From: Alphaproteobacteria bacterium
Lineage (GTDB): Bacteria > Pseudomonadota > Alphaproteobacteria > RS24
DNA: 41,373 bases
Direction of reading: 5' to 3'
Assembly (NCBI GenBank): GCA_029253645.1
Contig: JAQWZC010000035.1
Span: 1 to 41,373 of the forward strand
Below are positions 1 through 10,083 of the stretch, piece after piece. The notes beneath the pieces are model-generated. The model was not told where the DNA came from, made no database searches, and saw nothing but the letters and a program-made list of their open reading frames with translations. The stretch's first letter is position 1; each line of letters opens with the position of its first letter. Both the position numbers and the translations under genes were made by a program.

Positions 1-757
1 CATCAATAAAGATGATGCAGGGCGCATTGGTTTTGGCTTGCTCGAACATATCCCGCACTCGGCTGGCACCGACGCCGACAAACATTTCAACAAAATCAGA
101 ACCCGAGATAGAGAAAAACGGCACATTGGCCTCGCCGGCAATGGCTTTGGCCAGCAGCGTTTTACCCGTGCCCGGAGGGCCGACCAGCAAAGCGCCTTTC
201 GGGATACGACCGCCGAGGCGTTGAAACTTGGTCGGGTCTTTCAAAAACTCGACGATTTCTTGCAAATCATCCTTGGCTTCATCAATGCCCGCGACATCGT
301 CAAACATGACGCGGCCTTGCGCTTCATTCAGCAGCTTGGCTTTTGACTTGCCAAAACCCATTGCGCCGCGACCGCCGCCTTGCATTTGACGCATGAAGAA
401 CACCCACACACCAATCAGCAGCAGCATGGGGAACCAAGAAATCAGCACACCCAATAATGTCGGCGAGCCGGAACTATCCGGCTTTGCGGTGATGGAGACA
501 CCGCGCTCTTGCAGCCTTTGCACCAATGACGGGTCATTGGGCGGCGCATAAGTGGTGAAGGACGACCCGTCGGAATAATTGCCGGTGATGCTATCACCTT
601 CAATCGTCACGGCCGCAACCGTGCCAGCATCAACTTCTGCCACAAATTGTGAGAAGTTAATATTGCGGTTCGATGTCTGCGCCGCGGGCCCCTGAAATAC
701 ATTGAACAGGGTAAAAAGCATTAGGCCGACAACCAACCAGACAGCAATGTTTCTCAT
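1..757 (-). CDS. ftsH: ATP-dependent zinc metalloprotease FtsH, N-terminal part (C-terminus runs off the left edge)
   Basis: Reverse complement from 757 reads [27 protein letters not shown]...; Walker A GPPGTGKT and Walker B IIFID with FtsH-type [13 protein letters not shown] / [13 protein letters not shown]. Absent from the ORF track because it has no in-window stop. Confidence 0.96.
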   Translation of the reverse strand, partial: MRNIAVWLVVGLMLFTLFNVFQGPAAQTSNRNINFSQFVAEVDAGTVAAVTIEGDSITGNYSDGSSFTTYAPPNDPSLVQRLQERGVSITAKPDSSGSPTLLGVLISWFPMLLLIGVWVFFMRQMQGGGRGAMGFGKSKAKLLNEAQGRVMFDDVAGIDEAKDDLQEIVEFLKDPTKFQRLGGRIPKGALLVGPPGTGKTLLAKAIAGEANVPFFSISGSDFVEMFVGVGASRVRDMFEQAKTNAPCIIFID

Positions 758-889
758 ACTATTCACCGTTTCACCTTCATTTTATCTCTGGACATTATCC
801 GTTGGGGATACCCATCGTATTCTGACGCAAATCTCCTACTCAACATAATATAGGCACGCATGAGCCGATTTTCCAGCCCCGCCGCCAAT

Positions 890-2260
890 TCAGGCCACAT
901 CCATAATGTCGCGGAAGACATCTTTTGAATAAACGCCGGAAATACCGAAATCTGTCGAGTTTTCAGGGGGTTGCGTCACGAGCGGGCACTCCATCAAATC
1001 CGCCCCCGCATAAAGGCCGGGCAGTGCGGCATAATAGACAGCCGGAATTTGGTCGTCAAAAACCGCGCCGCGCCGACGCATTTCCTGCACACCCTCGGCC
1101 CCCAAAGCGGCCACATGCACCCCCGCCGCATCGGATGCGGCAAAACTAAAGCGCTTATCCCACACGCCACGCGCCGCAGAAACACCAACCGGCGACGGGC
1201 AAGCCGCGGCTTCGCGCCCCATGAACACCCTATCGCCGCGCCATCTGACCTGCGTGCCGCCCAATACCGCGCCGCCATGCGGGCGATGGGTCATCTCATC
1301 CAGCACACGATCTGATTTGCGGCGTTTAAGCGGATGCCTATGCTGCCCGAAATATTGCACAAAGCGGCCAAGCAAACGCTGCTTATGGGTTTGCGGCAGG
1401 GCGTCAAAGCGCGCGCTCGGCAAACATAAAACACCATAATCATGCCAATCAGCATGGCTTTCCAACCAGCCGGTCAGTTTTTTATCAAGCGCGGCTTGGG
1501 TCTGGCGCATATGGGTCGCCATCTCCGCCAAGCGCGCCGCGTCCAATCCCTCAGCCGCCAATTTGGGCATTAAACGCCGCCAGCGCACCCGCTCAAACTG
1601 CGTATCCTGATTGCTCGGATCATCGCAAATCGGCAACCCAGCCTCAGCGGCAATCGCTTTCAGCCTATCGCCTGCTTCGTTTAAAAAGGGCCGCAGCAAA
1701 AGAAGCGCACCGGCCTCGGTCTCAATTTTTTGGCGCGGCGCCATGCCGCCCAAACCCTTCACGCCACTGCCGCGCGCCATACGCATTAATACGGTTTCCG
1801 CTTGGTCATCTTGATGATGCGCCAGAACCAGTGCTTGCGCGTCATGTTGCGCGCACCAGCCTGCCATCAGCCGATAGCGCAATCGGCGCGCCTGTTGCTG
1901 GATACCTTTTGTCGGCAAATCTTCATCCGCCGTTAATACGGCATGCGGCAAACCCAGCGCACGGCAAACATCCGCCACTTGTGCCGCCTCATCCGCCGCT
2001 TCGGGGCGCAATTTATGGTCAACCGTCAGCACCGAAAAGCGCGGCGCATGGGCGAGTTTTTGCGCCTCAGCCGCCAGTGCCAGCAATCCCATAGAATCGC
2101 CGCCGCCCGACACGGCCAAGGCCAAATGCGCGTCCGCACCATAAGGCTGCAAGCGGTGCACCAGCGCCGCCGAAGTTAGTTTATGAGGCACAACCGGCTC
2201 TTTTTTTCTCGATTTGGGCGCGCTTGGCGACCGCGCTGGGCGCATCGGGAAATTTTGCAT
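890..2260 (-). CDS. tilS: tRNA(Ile)-lysidine synthetase TilS
   Basis: PP-loop SGGGDSMGL and ALVLAHHQDDQAETVLMRMARGSG motifs; the true start may be an internal GTG because the ORF overlaps cpoB by 80 bp. Confidence 0.93.
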   Translation of the reverse strand: MQNFPMRPARSPSAPKSRKKEPVVPHKLTSAALVHRLQPYGADAHLALAVSGGGDSMGLLALAAEAQKLAHAPRFSVLTVDHKLRPEAADEAAQVADVCRALGLPHAVLTADEDLPTKGIQQQARRLRYRLMAGWCAQHDAQALVLAHHQDDQAETVLMRMARGSGVKGLGGMAPRQKIETEAGALLLLRPFLNEAGDRLKAIAAEAGLPICDDPSNQDTQFERVRWRRLMPKLAAEGLDAARLAEMATHMRQTQAALDKKLTGWLESHADWHDYGVLCLPSARFDALPQTHKQRLLGRFVQYFGQHRHPLKRRKSDRVLDEMTHRPHGGAVLGGTQVRWRGDRVFMGREAAACPSPVGVSAARGVWDKRFSFAASDAAGVHVAALGAEGVQEMRRRGAVFDDQIPAVYYAALPGLYAGADLMECPLVTQPPENSTDFGISGVYSKDVFRDIMDVA

Positions 2261-3260
2261 TTAATTCGGCAAAGGCGTCGCAGCCGGTTTTCTTTTCGCC
2301 CAAAGCGGTCAGGGTCATGCCCAGTTTCAATAGGCTGTCGGGCGCTTTTTTGCTCGCCGCATAAGTTGTGTAGCCGACCAGAAAAGCCTGCGCCGCCTGC
2401 TTATATTGACGCTGCACATAAAAGGTTTCGCCCAGCCAATATTGCGCGTGACCGGCCATTTTATGCGATGGAAACCGCTCAACCAAGGAGGCAAAATCAA
2501 CCCGCGCGCCGCTATAATGACCGGCCTGCAAATCGCTTAAAGCGCGCTCATAAAGCGCTTGCGGGTCATCCAAGGGCGTGCGCACGGGCGCATCAAAATC
2601 GGCCAAATCAGCCGGATTGCCCTCGCCCACCAAAGGCGTGGTGACATCAATCACCGCCGACGCGTCAACCAGTCCGGCGACCGGCGCGGCTTTTTTCACA
2701 AAGCCGATAACTTCCGGCTCGGCAGAAGAAGAGGAAATGCCCTGATTGGCGCGCATCATGCCGCCTTCCAGCGACTGAAAACGAAACTCATTATCCGAGG
2801 AGGCCTTATCGAGACGCTGTGTCATGTTTTGCATATCAATCATCAAGCGGTCGGTTTGCGCTTGCAAGAGGCGCAGCATTTCAACCAATTGATTAAATTG
2901 CACACGCTCCGCTGCCGCGCTGGTTGCCGCGCTGGTTGCCGCATTTTTAGAAGACGAAGACGAAGCTGGTGCCGCAAAATTGCCCTGCGGTGACAAAAGC
3001 CGCGTTTCCAAAGCCTCAAGGCGTTGCTTCAGGGTTTGCGTTTCAGTCAGGCGATTGCGGGCATTCAAAGTGCGCTGCGCGTCGAGTAATTGCTCAAGCT
3101 GCGCCAAACGCAATTCCAAAGCATCCACACGCTCGCTTGCCGGTTCATCCCCCGAGCTGCGCGGCGCAAATTCAGACGGCACACGCAAGCCCGATTGCGC
3201 CCATACGGGGCCAACCAGCAAACATGCGGCGGTCAATAATGCAGCAAAAATTTTCATCAC
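2181..3260 (-). CDS. cpoB: Tol-Pal system protein YbgF/CpoB (signal peptide, coiled coil, C-terminal TPR)
   Basis: N-terminal signal peptide, coiled-coil region, C-terminal LYERALSDLQAGHYSGARVDFASLVERFPSHKMAGHAQYWLGETFYVQ...; next to pal and tolB. Confidence 0.92.
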   Translation of the reverse strand: MMKIFAALLTAACLLVGPVWAQSGLRVPSEFAPRSSGDEPASERVDALELRLAQLEQLLDAQRTLNARNRLTETQTLKQRLEALETRLLSPQGNFAAPASSSSSKNAATSAATSAAAERVQFNQLVEMLRLLQAQTDRLMIDMQNMTQRLDKASSDNEFRFQSLEGGMMRANQGISSSSAEPEVIGFVKKAAPVAGLVDASAVIDVTTPLVGEGNPADLADFDAPVRTPLDDPQALYERALSDLQAGHYSGARVDFASLVERFPSHKMAGHAQYWLGETFYVQRQYKQAAQAFLVGYTTYAASKKAPDSLLKLGMTLTALGEKKTGCDAFAELNAKFPDAPSAVAKRAQIEKKRAGCAS

Positions 3261-3285
3261 TTGTTTTATGCGCGTCTATTTCGGC

Positions 3286-3324
3286 GAAAAAAAGGCAGAA
3301 AAAAGGGCACCCGAAGGTGCCCTT
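3286..3324 (-). terminator. Intrinsic terminator downstream of pal
   Basis: Minus-strand AAGGGCACC-TTCG-GGTGCCCTT hairpin (9-bp perfect stem, UUCG loop) followed by a T run TTTTTTCTGCCTTTTTTT. Confidence 0.85.
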
Positions 3325-3342
3325 AAATCCGTTTTCACGAAA

Positions 3343-3828
3343 TTAGCGAATGGTCGCAACCGCACGGCGGTTTTTCGACCAGCAAGCTTCTTCCGAGCAC
3401 AAAGATACCGGACGCTCTTTACCATAAGAAATGGTTTGCAAGCGGCTTCCGTTCACACCTTCGCTAATCAGGAAGTCACGCACGGCATTGGCACGGCGCG
3501 CACCCAAAGCAAGGTTGTAATCGCGTGTGCCGCGCTCATCGGCGTGGCCTTCAATAATCAGATTAACGCTGCCATTTTGCGACAACCACTGCGCTTGATT
3601 GCGCAAGGTCGCACGGGCAGAACCGTTCAGATTAGATTGGTCAGTTTGGAAGAAAACGCGGTCGCCCACATTTTGCACCAAATACTGAGCGTCAGCAGAT
3701 GCCGTCGCGCCAGCAGACCCGGTCGATGATGATACAGAAGCCGGCTCTGTGGTTGAGGCACAACCCGCCAACGTCAGACCCGCCACTGCCATGGCAATTA
3801 GAATTTTTGATTTTGTCGACTGTCCCAT
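3343..3828 (-). CDS. pal: Peptidoglycan-associated lipoprotein Pal
   Basis: Start at MGQSTKSKILIAMAVAGLTLAGCAS (lipobox LAGC) preceded by GAGGAGCTATCG; OmpA-like C-terminus IIEGHADERGTRDYNLALGARRANAVRDFL. The ORF track starts further upstream (3966). Confidence 0.95.
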   Translation of the reverse strand: MGQSTKSKILIAMAVAGLTLAGCASTTEPASVSSSTGSAGATASADAQYLVQNVGDRVFFQTDQSNLNGSARATLRNQAQWLSQNGSVNLIIEGHADERGTRDYNLALGARRANAVRDFLISEGVNGSRLQTISYGKERPVSLCSEEACWSKNRRAVATIR

Positions 3829-3944
3829 CGATAGCTCCTCAATATGCGCAGGCCCTTTGCCTGTCCCTGTTGCGTAACTTAGCCAAAAAAAGCACAAATG
3901 CAATCCTAAGCTAGCATAGTTAAAAATCGTTACAATTACATGAC

Positions 3945-5276
3945 TCAGCGAATTAACGGTGACCATGCCGGGTCAGATGCCCAGCCGGGGGTCGAAATCG
4001 GTCGCTCATTATAGCCCGTAACGTCCACTGTCCACAAGGTGGGACCTTGGTCAGCCCCGCGCCCTTCGCGGAAAAAGGCGATAACCCGCCCATTTGGTGA
4101 CCATGCAGGGCCTTCATTATGATATCCCTCGGTCAAAATACGCTCGCCACTGCCATCGGTTTTCATCACACCAATCAGAAAACGGCCATTCAGCGTTTTG
4201 GTGAAAGCGATTAAATCGCCGCGTGGCGACCAAACCGGCGTCGCATATCTTCCCTCGCCATAGGAAATGCGCCGCACATTTGTGCCATCCGCTTCCATCA
4301 CATAAAGCTGCTGCGAGCCCATGCGGTCGCTTTCAAAAACAACTTGGCTGCCATCGGGCGCATAGCAAGGCGCGGTATCAATCGCCAAAGATGAGGTCAG
4401 ACGGCGGGTTTCGCGCGTCCGCAAATCCATTGTGTAAATATTGGAATTGCCATTGCGCTCAAGGCTCATAATAATTTTTTGGCCATCAGGCGAAAAGCGC
4501 GGGGCGAAAGTCATGCCCGGAAAATCACCCACCACTTCTTGCTGTCCGGTCTCAATATTCAGCAAATAAACCCGCGGCTTATTGCGATAATAAGACAGAT
4601 AGGTGATTTCTTGCGCTGTCGGGCTGAAGCGCGGGGTCAGCGCCAGCGCACTGCCACGGGTCAATTCGCTTTGCGCGAAACCGTCTTGGTCCATAATCGC
4701 CAGTTTTTTGACGCGGTTATTTTTCGGGCCGGATTCCGACACATAGACAATGCGCGTATCAAAATAGCCGGTCTCGCCGGTCAGGCGTTCATAAATCGCA
4801 TCCGCCACCAAATGACCGATGCGCCGCCAATTTTCGGGCGTGGTGAAAAATTGCAGTCCGGCCATTTGTTCCTCGGCCACCACATCCCACAAGCGGAACT
4901 CCACCAGCAAGCGGCCATCGCTGTGCTGCACGGCGCGCCCCGTCACCAAGGCCAGCGCATTAATCACCCGCCAATCGGTAAAGCGCGGGCGCACATTCAC
5001 GCCAATATTGCGCTCAATAAAAGCGGCGCGGTCAACCGGACGGAACAGGCCGGAGCGTTCAAGGTCGGCGGTAATCACCGTCGCCAAATCTTGCCCCACC
5101 GTGCCCTCGCCATCAAAATCCAGCACCGCAATCGGCAATGGCTCAACATTGCCTTGGGTGATGTCAATCTTCAGGGCGGCCTGGGCTGAAAGCGGGGCCA
5201 GTAAAACGGCCATCGCCAGAAATGCCGCACGGCCGCGCCGCGCAATTCCGAAAATAGATGTCAAATAAGCCGTCAT
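3945..5276 (-). CDS. tolB: Tol-Pal system beta-propeller protein TolB
   Basis: 443 aa with signal peptide and repeated WSPxG/FSPDGxKI propeller motifs; lies between tolA and pal. Confidence 0.96.
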   Translation of the reverse strand: MTAYLTSIFGIARRGRAAFLAMAVLLAPLSAQAALKIDITQGNVEPLPIAVLDFDGEGTVGQDLATVITADLERSGLFRPVDRAAFIERNIGVNVRPRFTDWRVINALALVTGRAVQHSDGRLLVEFRLWDVVAEEQMAGLQFFTTPENWRRIGHLVADAIYERLTGETGYFDTRIVYVSESGPKNNRVKKLAIMDQDGFAQSELTRGSALALTPRFSPTAQEITYLSYYRNKPRVYLLNIETGQQEVVGDFPGMTFAPRFSPDGQKIIMSLERNGNSNIYTMDLRTRETRRLTSSLAIDTAPCYAPDGSQVVFESDRMGSQQLYVMEADGTNVRRISYGEGRYATPVWSPRGDLIAFTKTLNGRFLIGVMKTDGSGERILTEGYHNEGPAWSPNGRVIAFFREGRGADQGPTLWTVDVTGYNERPISTPGWASDPAWSPLIR

Positions 5277-5285
5277 GGTGTTCTC

Positions 5286-6080
5286 CTAACCGCCAAGCAT
5301 TGTGCGGGGATCAAATGTTAACTCAATGTTGCGCCAGCTTGCATATTTTTCTGCCGGCATGGTGAAAGGTTGGCAGCGGCGAATGGCGCGCAAAACGCTT
5401 TCAGCCGCAGCGCGAAAAAAAGGATCGCCCAAAAAACGCCGATTGACCACCACAGGCCCGGCCGATATTGCGCCCGCAGGGGTTAAAGAAAGACGAACCT
5501 GCACCACCAAATTCTCAGCCTGTTTGGCACCGGCAGGCGGCGACCAACAGCGGCGCATTTGTGCGCGAAACGCATCCACCTCATTCAGCGTCAGCCGCTC
5601 ACCCGCCGCCACGGCGCTGTCACTCTCGCGCGCGCCATTATCGGCGGTTTTTTGGTCGGGCGTTTTATTCAGCAAGGCTTGCACCCGCCCCACATCCAAA
5701 AGCGGCTTGGGCTTCACATTCGGACGCGCCAAGGGCACGGGTTGCGCCACACGATAGCGCGGCGTCTCGGGCGCGGTTTGCTTCGCCGCATCATTTGACG
5801 GGTCTTGTGCTTTGGCATCAGGCAACGGCATGGCGTCTTGCGCCGTCGCCTCAGGCGCGGCTTTATGCTCATGCGCGGTCGGCGTTTGGCGCGCCTGTTT
5901 TTCTTCCGGCATGGTGGTCTGCTCAACCAATTTGGTGAATTGGTCAATCGTGATGATATCAATCGGCAGATTTTGGTCGGTCAGGCGCGATTTATGCATC
6001 ATCGGCGTCCAAAAGCCGAGCATGGCCACCAGCCCTAAATGCAGCAGAAGCGAGGCCAGAAAATTGCGCGAGGCGAACAT
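5286..6080 (-). CDS. tolA: TolA/TonB C-terminal-domain envelope protein (short TolA)
   Basis: N-terminal TM segment, Ala/Lys/Pro/Gln-rich middle, TonB/TolA-like C-terminus; position between tolR and tolB. Confidence 0.85.
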   Translation of the reverse strand: MFASRNFLASLLLHLGLVAMLGFWTPMMHKSRLTDQNLPIDIITIDQFTKLVEQTTMPEEKQARQTPTAHEHKAAPEATAQDAMPLPDAKAQDPSNDAAKQTAPETPRYRVAQPVPLARPNVKPKPLLDVGRVQALLNKTPDQKTADNGARESDSAVAAGERLTLNEVDAFRAQMRRCWSPPAGAKQAENLVVQVRLSLTPAGAISAGPVVVNRRFLGDPFFRAAAESVLRAIRRCQPFTMPAEKYASWRNIELTFDPRTMLGG

Positions 6081-6565
6081 TATTTATCCTGCCCCCGCTT
6101 TTCCGTCACCAGAGCGACGCGGGCAAATCCGGCAGCGCTAATCTCAGCCACAATGCCCGCCACCAGACCATAGCTCACGGTTTTATCGCCGCGCACATAA
6201 ATACGCTGCTCGTAACCGGCACCGGCAATCGCCCGCAGGCGCGGCACCAACATTGATTTTTCAATCAGCGTTTCCTGAATAAAAACCTGTCCCTCAGCAT
6301 TGATGGAAATGGCCAGCGGCTCCTCATCACCGCGCAGGGCTTGCGCGCCGGTTTTCGGCAAATTGACCGGCACACCGACCGTCAATAGCGGCGCGGCGAC
6401 CATAAACACAATCAGCAGCACCAGCATGACATCAACCATGGGCGTGACATTGATTTCCGACATGGGGCGGTAATGGCGTCTTTTGCGCGACGCCGAACCG
6501 GATGAGGGGGGAGCGGAAAAAGCCAACAGCCTAGCCTTTGCTTTGCGGGCCGCTTTGGCGGGCAA
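6080..6565 (-). CDS. tolR: TolR (ExbD/TolR family)
   Basis: MSEINVTPMVDVMLVLLIVFMVAAPLLTVGVPVNLPKT signature; start overlaps the end of tolQ. Confidence 0.95.
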   Translation of the reverse strand: MPAKAARKAKARLLAFSAPPSSGSASRKRRHYRPMSEINVTPMVDVMLVLLIVFMVAAPLLTVGVPVNLPKTGAQALRGDEEPLAISINAEGQVFIQETLIEKSMLVPRLRAIAGAGYEQRIYVRGDKTVSYGLVAGIVAEISAAGFARVALVTEKRGQDK

Positions 6566-7250
6566 TCAGATTGATAAAATCATCGGCAAAATGGTCAAGC
6601 CGCGCCGCAAAACGCTGCACGGAAGACGCGCAGGCATTATAAGCAATCACTGCCGGAATGGCCGCCAATAGGCCCAAACCGGTGGCGAATAAAGCCTCAG
6701 CAATGCCCGGCGCGACGACCGCCAAATTTGTGTCGCGGCTCATCGCAATAGCCTGAAAGCTGTTCATAATACCCCATACCGTGCCGAACAAGCCGACAAA
6801 TGGGGCGACCGAGCCGACCGTCGCCAGAAACAAAAGACGGTTTTCAAGCGCTTCCATTTCCCGCGCCACGGCATTGGTCAGACTGCGTTCAATCGACGGA
6901 ATAATGCTTATCGCATCGGCTTGGCGACGATTGCCGTCTTGGCGCACCCATTCCCGCATGGCGGCGTTAAACACGCGCACCGAGGGGTTGGCCTCATTAT
7001 TGGCCAGTTGGCGATAGATATTTTGCAATGTCTCGCCCGACCAAAACATCGCTTCAAATTCTTCCGCCTGCCGACGCACGCGGCGATAGGTCAGGGCTTT
7101 TTCAATGATGATTGACCAGCTGAGCACTGAGGCGGCAATCAGCCCCAGCATGACCAGCTTGACGACAATATCGGCGCGCATAAAAAGCGCCCAAAGCGAA
7201 AAATCGGTGGCCGCAAGCCGCGCTGCCTCATTAAGGGTGACTGTTTCCAT
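6531..7250 (-). CDS. tolQ: TolQ (MotA/TolQ/ExbB proton channel family)
   Basis: LATVGSVAPFVGLFGTVWGIMNSFQAIA and PGIAEALFATGLGLLAAIPAVIAYN signatures. Confidence 0.96.
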   Translation of the reverse strand: METVTLNEAARLAATDFSLWALFMRADIVVKLVMLGLIAASVLSWSIIIEKALTYRRVRRQAEEFEAMFWSGETLQNIYRQLANNEANPSVRVFNAAMREWVRQDGNRRQADAISIIPSIERSLTNAVAREMEALENRLLFLATVGSVAPFVGLFGTVWGIMNSFQAIAMSRDTNLAVVAPGIAEALFATGLGLLAAIPAVIAYNACASSVQRFAARLDHFADDFINLIARQSGPQSKG

Positions 7251-7303
7251 GAATTTCTCTCACAATTTGTGTTCTTCTATGGCCTAAATGTGACCAAACT
7301 TTG

Positions 7304-7795
7304 TCACTTTTCAGCCCCATTCGACAGAAAAGACGCGCCGAGATACGGTTGCAATAAAGCTGCAACCTCTTTCGGCATGCGTTTTGGGCGGCCTTGCAAA
7401 TCGACCACGGCGGCCAGCACATGCGCCTGCCATAGCGTTTCGCCATCGCGCGAGACGCGCTGCTCGGCCACCAGACGCGCGCCGCGCAATTGCGTGAACA
7501 CGGTCTCGACCAGCAATTCATCTTCCACCCGACCGGGCGTCATAAAATCCATATCCATGTGGCCGACGACAAATGCCAGTTGCGGGTCATGCGCCAATAA
7601 TTGCGTATGGGTAACACCGGCCAGCTTTAAAAAATTAGAGCGGCCCCGCTCGGCAAATTTCAGATAATTGGCGTGATACACAAAACCGGAAAAATCAGTG
7701 TCTTCATAATGCACCAGCACCTTCATCACATGGCGCGTGCCGCGCTTATCCTTATCGGATATATCGAAGCTGCCGCGCAGTTTAAGGTCTTCCAT
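7304..7795 (-). CDS. ybgC: Tol-Pal-associated acyl-CoA thioesterase YbgC (hotdog fold)
   Basis: HYEDTDFSGFVYHANYLKFAERGRSNFL motif; upstream of tolQ. Confidence 0.93.
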   Translation of the reverse strand: MEDLKLRGSFDISDKDKRGTRHVMKVLVHYEDTDFSGFVYHANYLKFAERGRSNFLKLAGVTHTQLLAHDPQLAFVVGHMDMDFMTPGRVEDELLVETVFTQLRGARLVAEQRVSRDGETLWQAHVLAAVVDLQGRPKRMPKEVAALLQPYLGASFLSNGAEK

Positions 7796-7895
7796 CGCTC
7801 ATCCCCCAGCATTTTTCTGCAATTTATCTAAGTCTGAAAGAAGCAACATAATTGCCGAAAAATTGCGATTCGTGTGTTTTCTTTATGTCGGAATA

Positions 7896-7908
7896 TGATA
7901 GCCTATCA
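7896..7908. promoter_or_regulatory. 13-bp palindrome TGATAG-C-CTATCA overlapping a -10-like TATGAT
   Basis: Perfect 6-bp arms with 1-nt spacer, 25 nt before the lipoprotein start codon; TATGAT at 7894-7899. Confidence 0.4.
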
Positions 7909-7933
7909 CGAAATTTGAGTTGGAAGTTGCGTA

Positions 7934-8431
7934 ATGAAAAAAGTTCATGTGTTGGTTTTAGCTATCGCCCTGACCGGTTTGGCAGGGTGTTCCTCCTTTT
8001 CGGATCGATATTCCTCGACCAAAGAAAAAGTGGTCGCCTCGGGTAAAAAAGTGTCGAAACAAGCAGGCGTCGCCACAGGCGGCCTGATTGGTGAAGACGA
8101 ATATGAAAAATCGGTCGGCAAGGCGCGCCGCCGTTATGATGATATTCCTGAAGCGCAAATCTGCTGGCAGGCAACGCAAGAAATCTCTCAAAGTTGGGAA
8201 TTGTTTAAAGCCAATAAACGCTTTATCCGCAAAAACCGCTTTAACAATACCGGCATGAAGCTGTTTAAGGCCTTCACCTCCAACCTTTATAAGACGGTGG
8301 ATAATGCGCTGCCCGTGCCCTTGCCCAGCCTGCCCGAAGACCGGCTGAAATATGCCACCAAACAGGTTGAGTTTAACCGCAGCAATATGGAAGATTGGGC
8401 GAATATTTACAGCGCGATTTGCGCCAAATAA
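7934..8431 (+). CDS. Putative small lipoprotein of unknown function
   Basis: MKKVHVLVLAIALTGLAGCSS signal peptide with lipobox LAGC; good ORF between two minus-strand operons, ending flush with the ruvB stop. Confidence 0.85.
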   Translation: MKKVHVLVLAIALTGLAGCSSFSDRYSSTKEKVVASGKKVSKQAGVATGGLIGEDEYEKSVGKARRRYDDIPEAQICWQATQEISQSWELFKANKRFIRKNRFNNTGMKLFKAFTSNLYKTVDNALPVPLPSLPEDRLKYATKQVEFNRSNMEDWANIYSAICAK

Positions 8432-9460
8432 TCACTCATCGAATAAATCATTTGCCGCCTGATGCGCGCTTGTCGGCGCATCCAATCCCAAATGTTCAAA
8501 AGCCGCCGGCATAAGCACCCGCCCGCGCGGCGTGCGATTGACAAAGCCAAGCTGAATGAGAAACGGCTCGACAATATCCTCCAGCGCATCGCGCGGTTCA
8601 CCCAGCGCGGCGGCCAATGTTTCAATACCCACCGGCCCGCCGATAAATTTCTCAGCCACAACTTTTAAATAGCGTCGGTCCAAACCGTCCAGCCCGCGCT
8701 TATCGACTTCCAAGCGACCCAAAGCGGCATCGGCAAGCTCGGCGCTAATCTCATCCGCCTCATCGACATTGGCGAAATCACGCACCCGACGCAGCAAACG
8801 TCCGGCCACACGCGGCGTGCCGCGCGCGCGCGAGGCAATCTCATGCGCGCCCTCATCAGAAATCGCCAGCCCCATCAGCCCGGCATTGCGGCGAATGATA
8901 TATTCCAATTCATCATGGGTATAAAAGCCGAGATAAATCGGAATACCGAAACGGTCGCGCAGGGGCGTGGTCAACAGGCCGGAGCGCGTGGTCGCGCCCA
9001 CCAGCGTAAAGGGTGGCAGGTCGATTTTGACCGAGCGCGCCGCCGGGCCGTCGCCAATAATCAAATCAAGCTCAAAATCCTCCATCGCCGGATAGAGCAC
9101 TTCCTCAACCGCCGGACTGAGGCGATGAATCTCGTCAATAAACAACACATCATGCGGCTCAAGATTGGTCAGCAACGCCGCCAAATCTCCGGCCTTGGTG
9201 ATGATCGGCCCCGAGGTGGAACGAAAGCCCGTGCCCAATTCGCGGGCAACAATTTGCGCCAAAGTGGTTTTACCCAAGCCGGGCGGGCCGGCCAGCAGCA
9301 CATGGTCGAGCGCATCCCCGCGCTTTTTCGCAGCCTCAATAAAGATTGCGAGATTCTCGCGGCCCTTTTGCTGGCCGACAAAATCTTCCAACGTCTTGGG
9401 ACGCATGGCGGCATCGGCATCTTCCGATTGCTCATTGCGGTCAATCAAGCGCTCATCCAT
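8432..9460 (-). CDS. ruvB: Holliday junction branch migration helicase RuvB
   Basis: [55 protein letters not shown]. Confidence 0.98.
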   Translation of the reverse strand: MDERLIDRNEQSEDADAAMRPKTLEDFVGQQKGRENLAIFIEAAKKRGDALDHVLLAGPPGLGKTTLAQIVARELGTGFRSTSGPIITKAGDLAALLTNLEPHDVLFIDEIHRLSPAVEEVLYPAMEDFELDLIIGDGPAARSVKIDLPPFTLVGATTRSGLLTTPLRDRFGIPIYLGFYTHDELEYIIRRNAGLMGLAISDEGAHEIASRARGTPRVAGRLLRRVRDFANVDEADEISAELADAALGRLEVDKRGLDGLDRRYLKVVAEKFIGGPVGIETLAAALGEPRDALEDIVEPFLIQLGFVNRTPRGRVLMPAAFEHLGLDAPTSAHQAANDLFDE

Positions 9461-10083
9461 CAGCTCATTTCCTTCAGCGCCGCTTTAATCAACGCCTCAA
9501 TGGTGTCGGCTTCGTCGCCCAGCTTACTGCGCGCCGCCATTAAAGCCTGATTGGCCTGCACACGCTGATAGCCAAGATTGGTCAGGGCCGACAGTGCCTC
9601 TTGCAACAGCTTGCCGCCCGCGCCATCCGCATCGCCTGCGCTGCCCGTGCTGGCGATAAATTGCGCTTCGGGAATTTTATCCTTCAATTCTTGCACAATG
9701 CGCTGGGCGACTTTCGGGCCGACCCCGGGAGCGCGTGACACCATGGCTTTATCTTCGGCGGCCACGGCTTGCGTCAAATCAGCCGCCGATAAAACGCCTT
9801 GAATGGCCAGCGCGACTTTCGCACCAACCCCCTGCACACCCATTAACAGGCGGAACCAGCTTCTTTCTTCTTCACCGGCGAAACCGAATAGCCGCAACTG
9901 GTCTTCGCGCACATAGGTTTCAATCGCCAGACTGACCGCCTCGCCATCGGCGGGCAAAGCGTCAATCATCCGCGCTGAGCCTTCGACCATATAGCCGACA
10001 CCGCCGACATCAATCAGCACCCAGCCACCGCCGCGATCATCGAGGCCGCGCCCATCAACCCGTCCGCGTAAACGACCAATCAT
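9460..10083 (-). CDS. ruvA: Holliday junction branch migration protein RuvA
   Basis: [10 protein letters not shown]-terminus, [17 protein letters not shown] HhH motif; overlaps ruvB and ruvC ends. Confidence 0.97.
   Translation of the reverse strand: MIGRLRGRVDGRGLDDRGGGWVLIDVGGVGYMVEGSARMIDALPADGEAVSLAIETYVREDQLRLFGFAGEEERSWFRLLMGVQGVGAKVALAIQGVLSAADLTQAVAAEDKAMVSRAPGVGPKVAQRIVQELKDKIPEAQFIASTGSAGDADGAGGKLLQEALSALTNLGYQRVQANQALMAARSKLGDEADTIEALIKAALKEMS

Noticed and set aside
2980-3729. 249-aa plus-strand ORF across cpoB/pal
   Set aside because: Antisense to pal and cpoB and reads through the intrinsic terminator; no domain features.
4479-5189. 236-aa ORF antisense to tolB
   Set aside because: Shadow ORF; the tolB reading frame is fully supported on the other strand.
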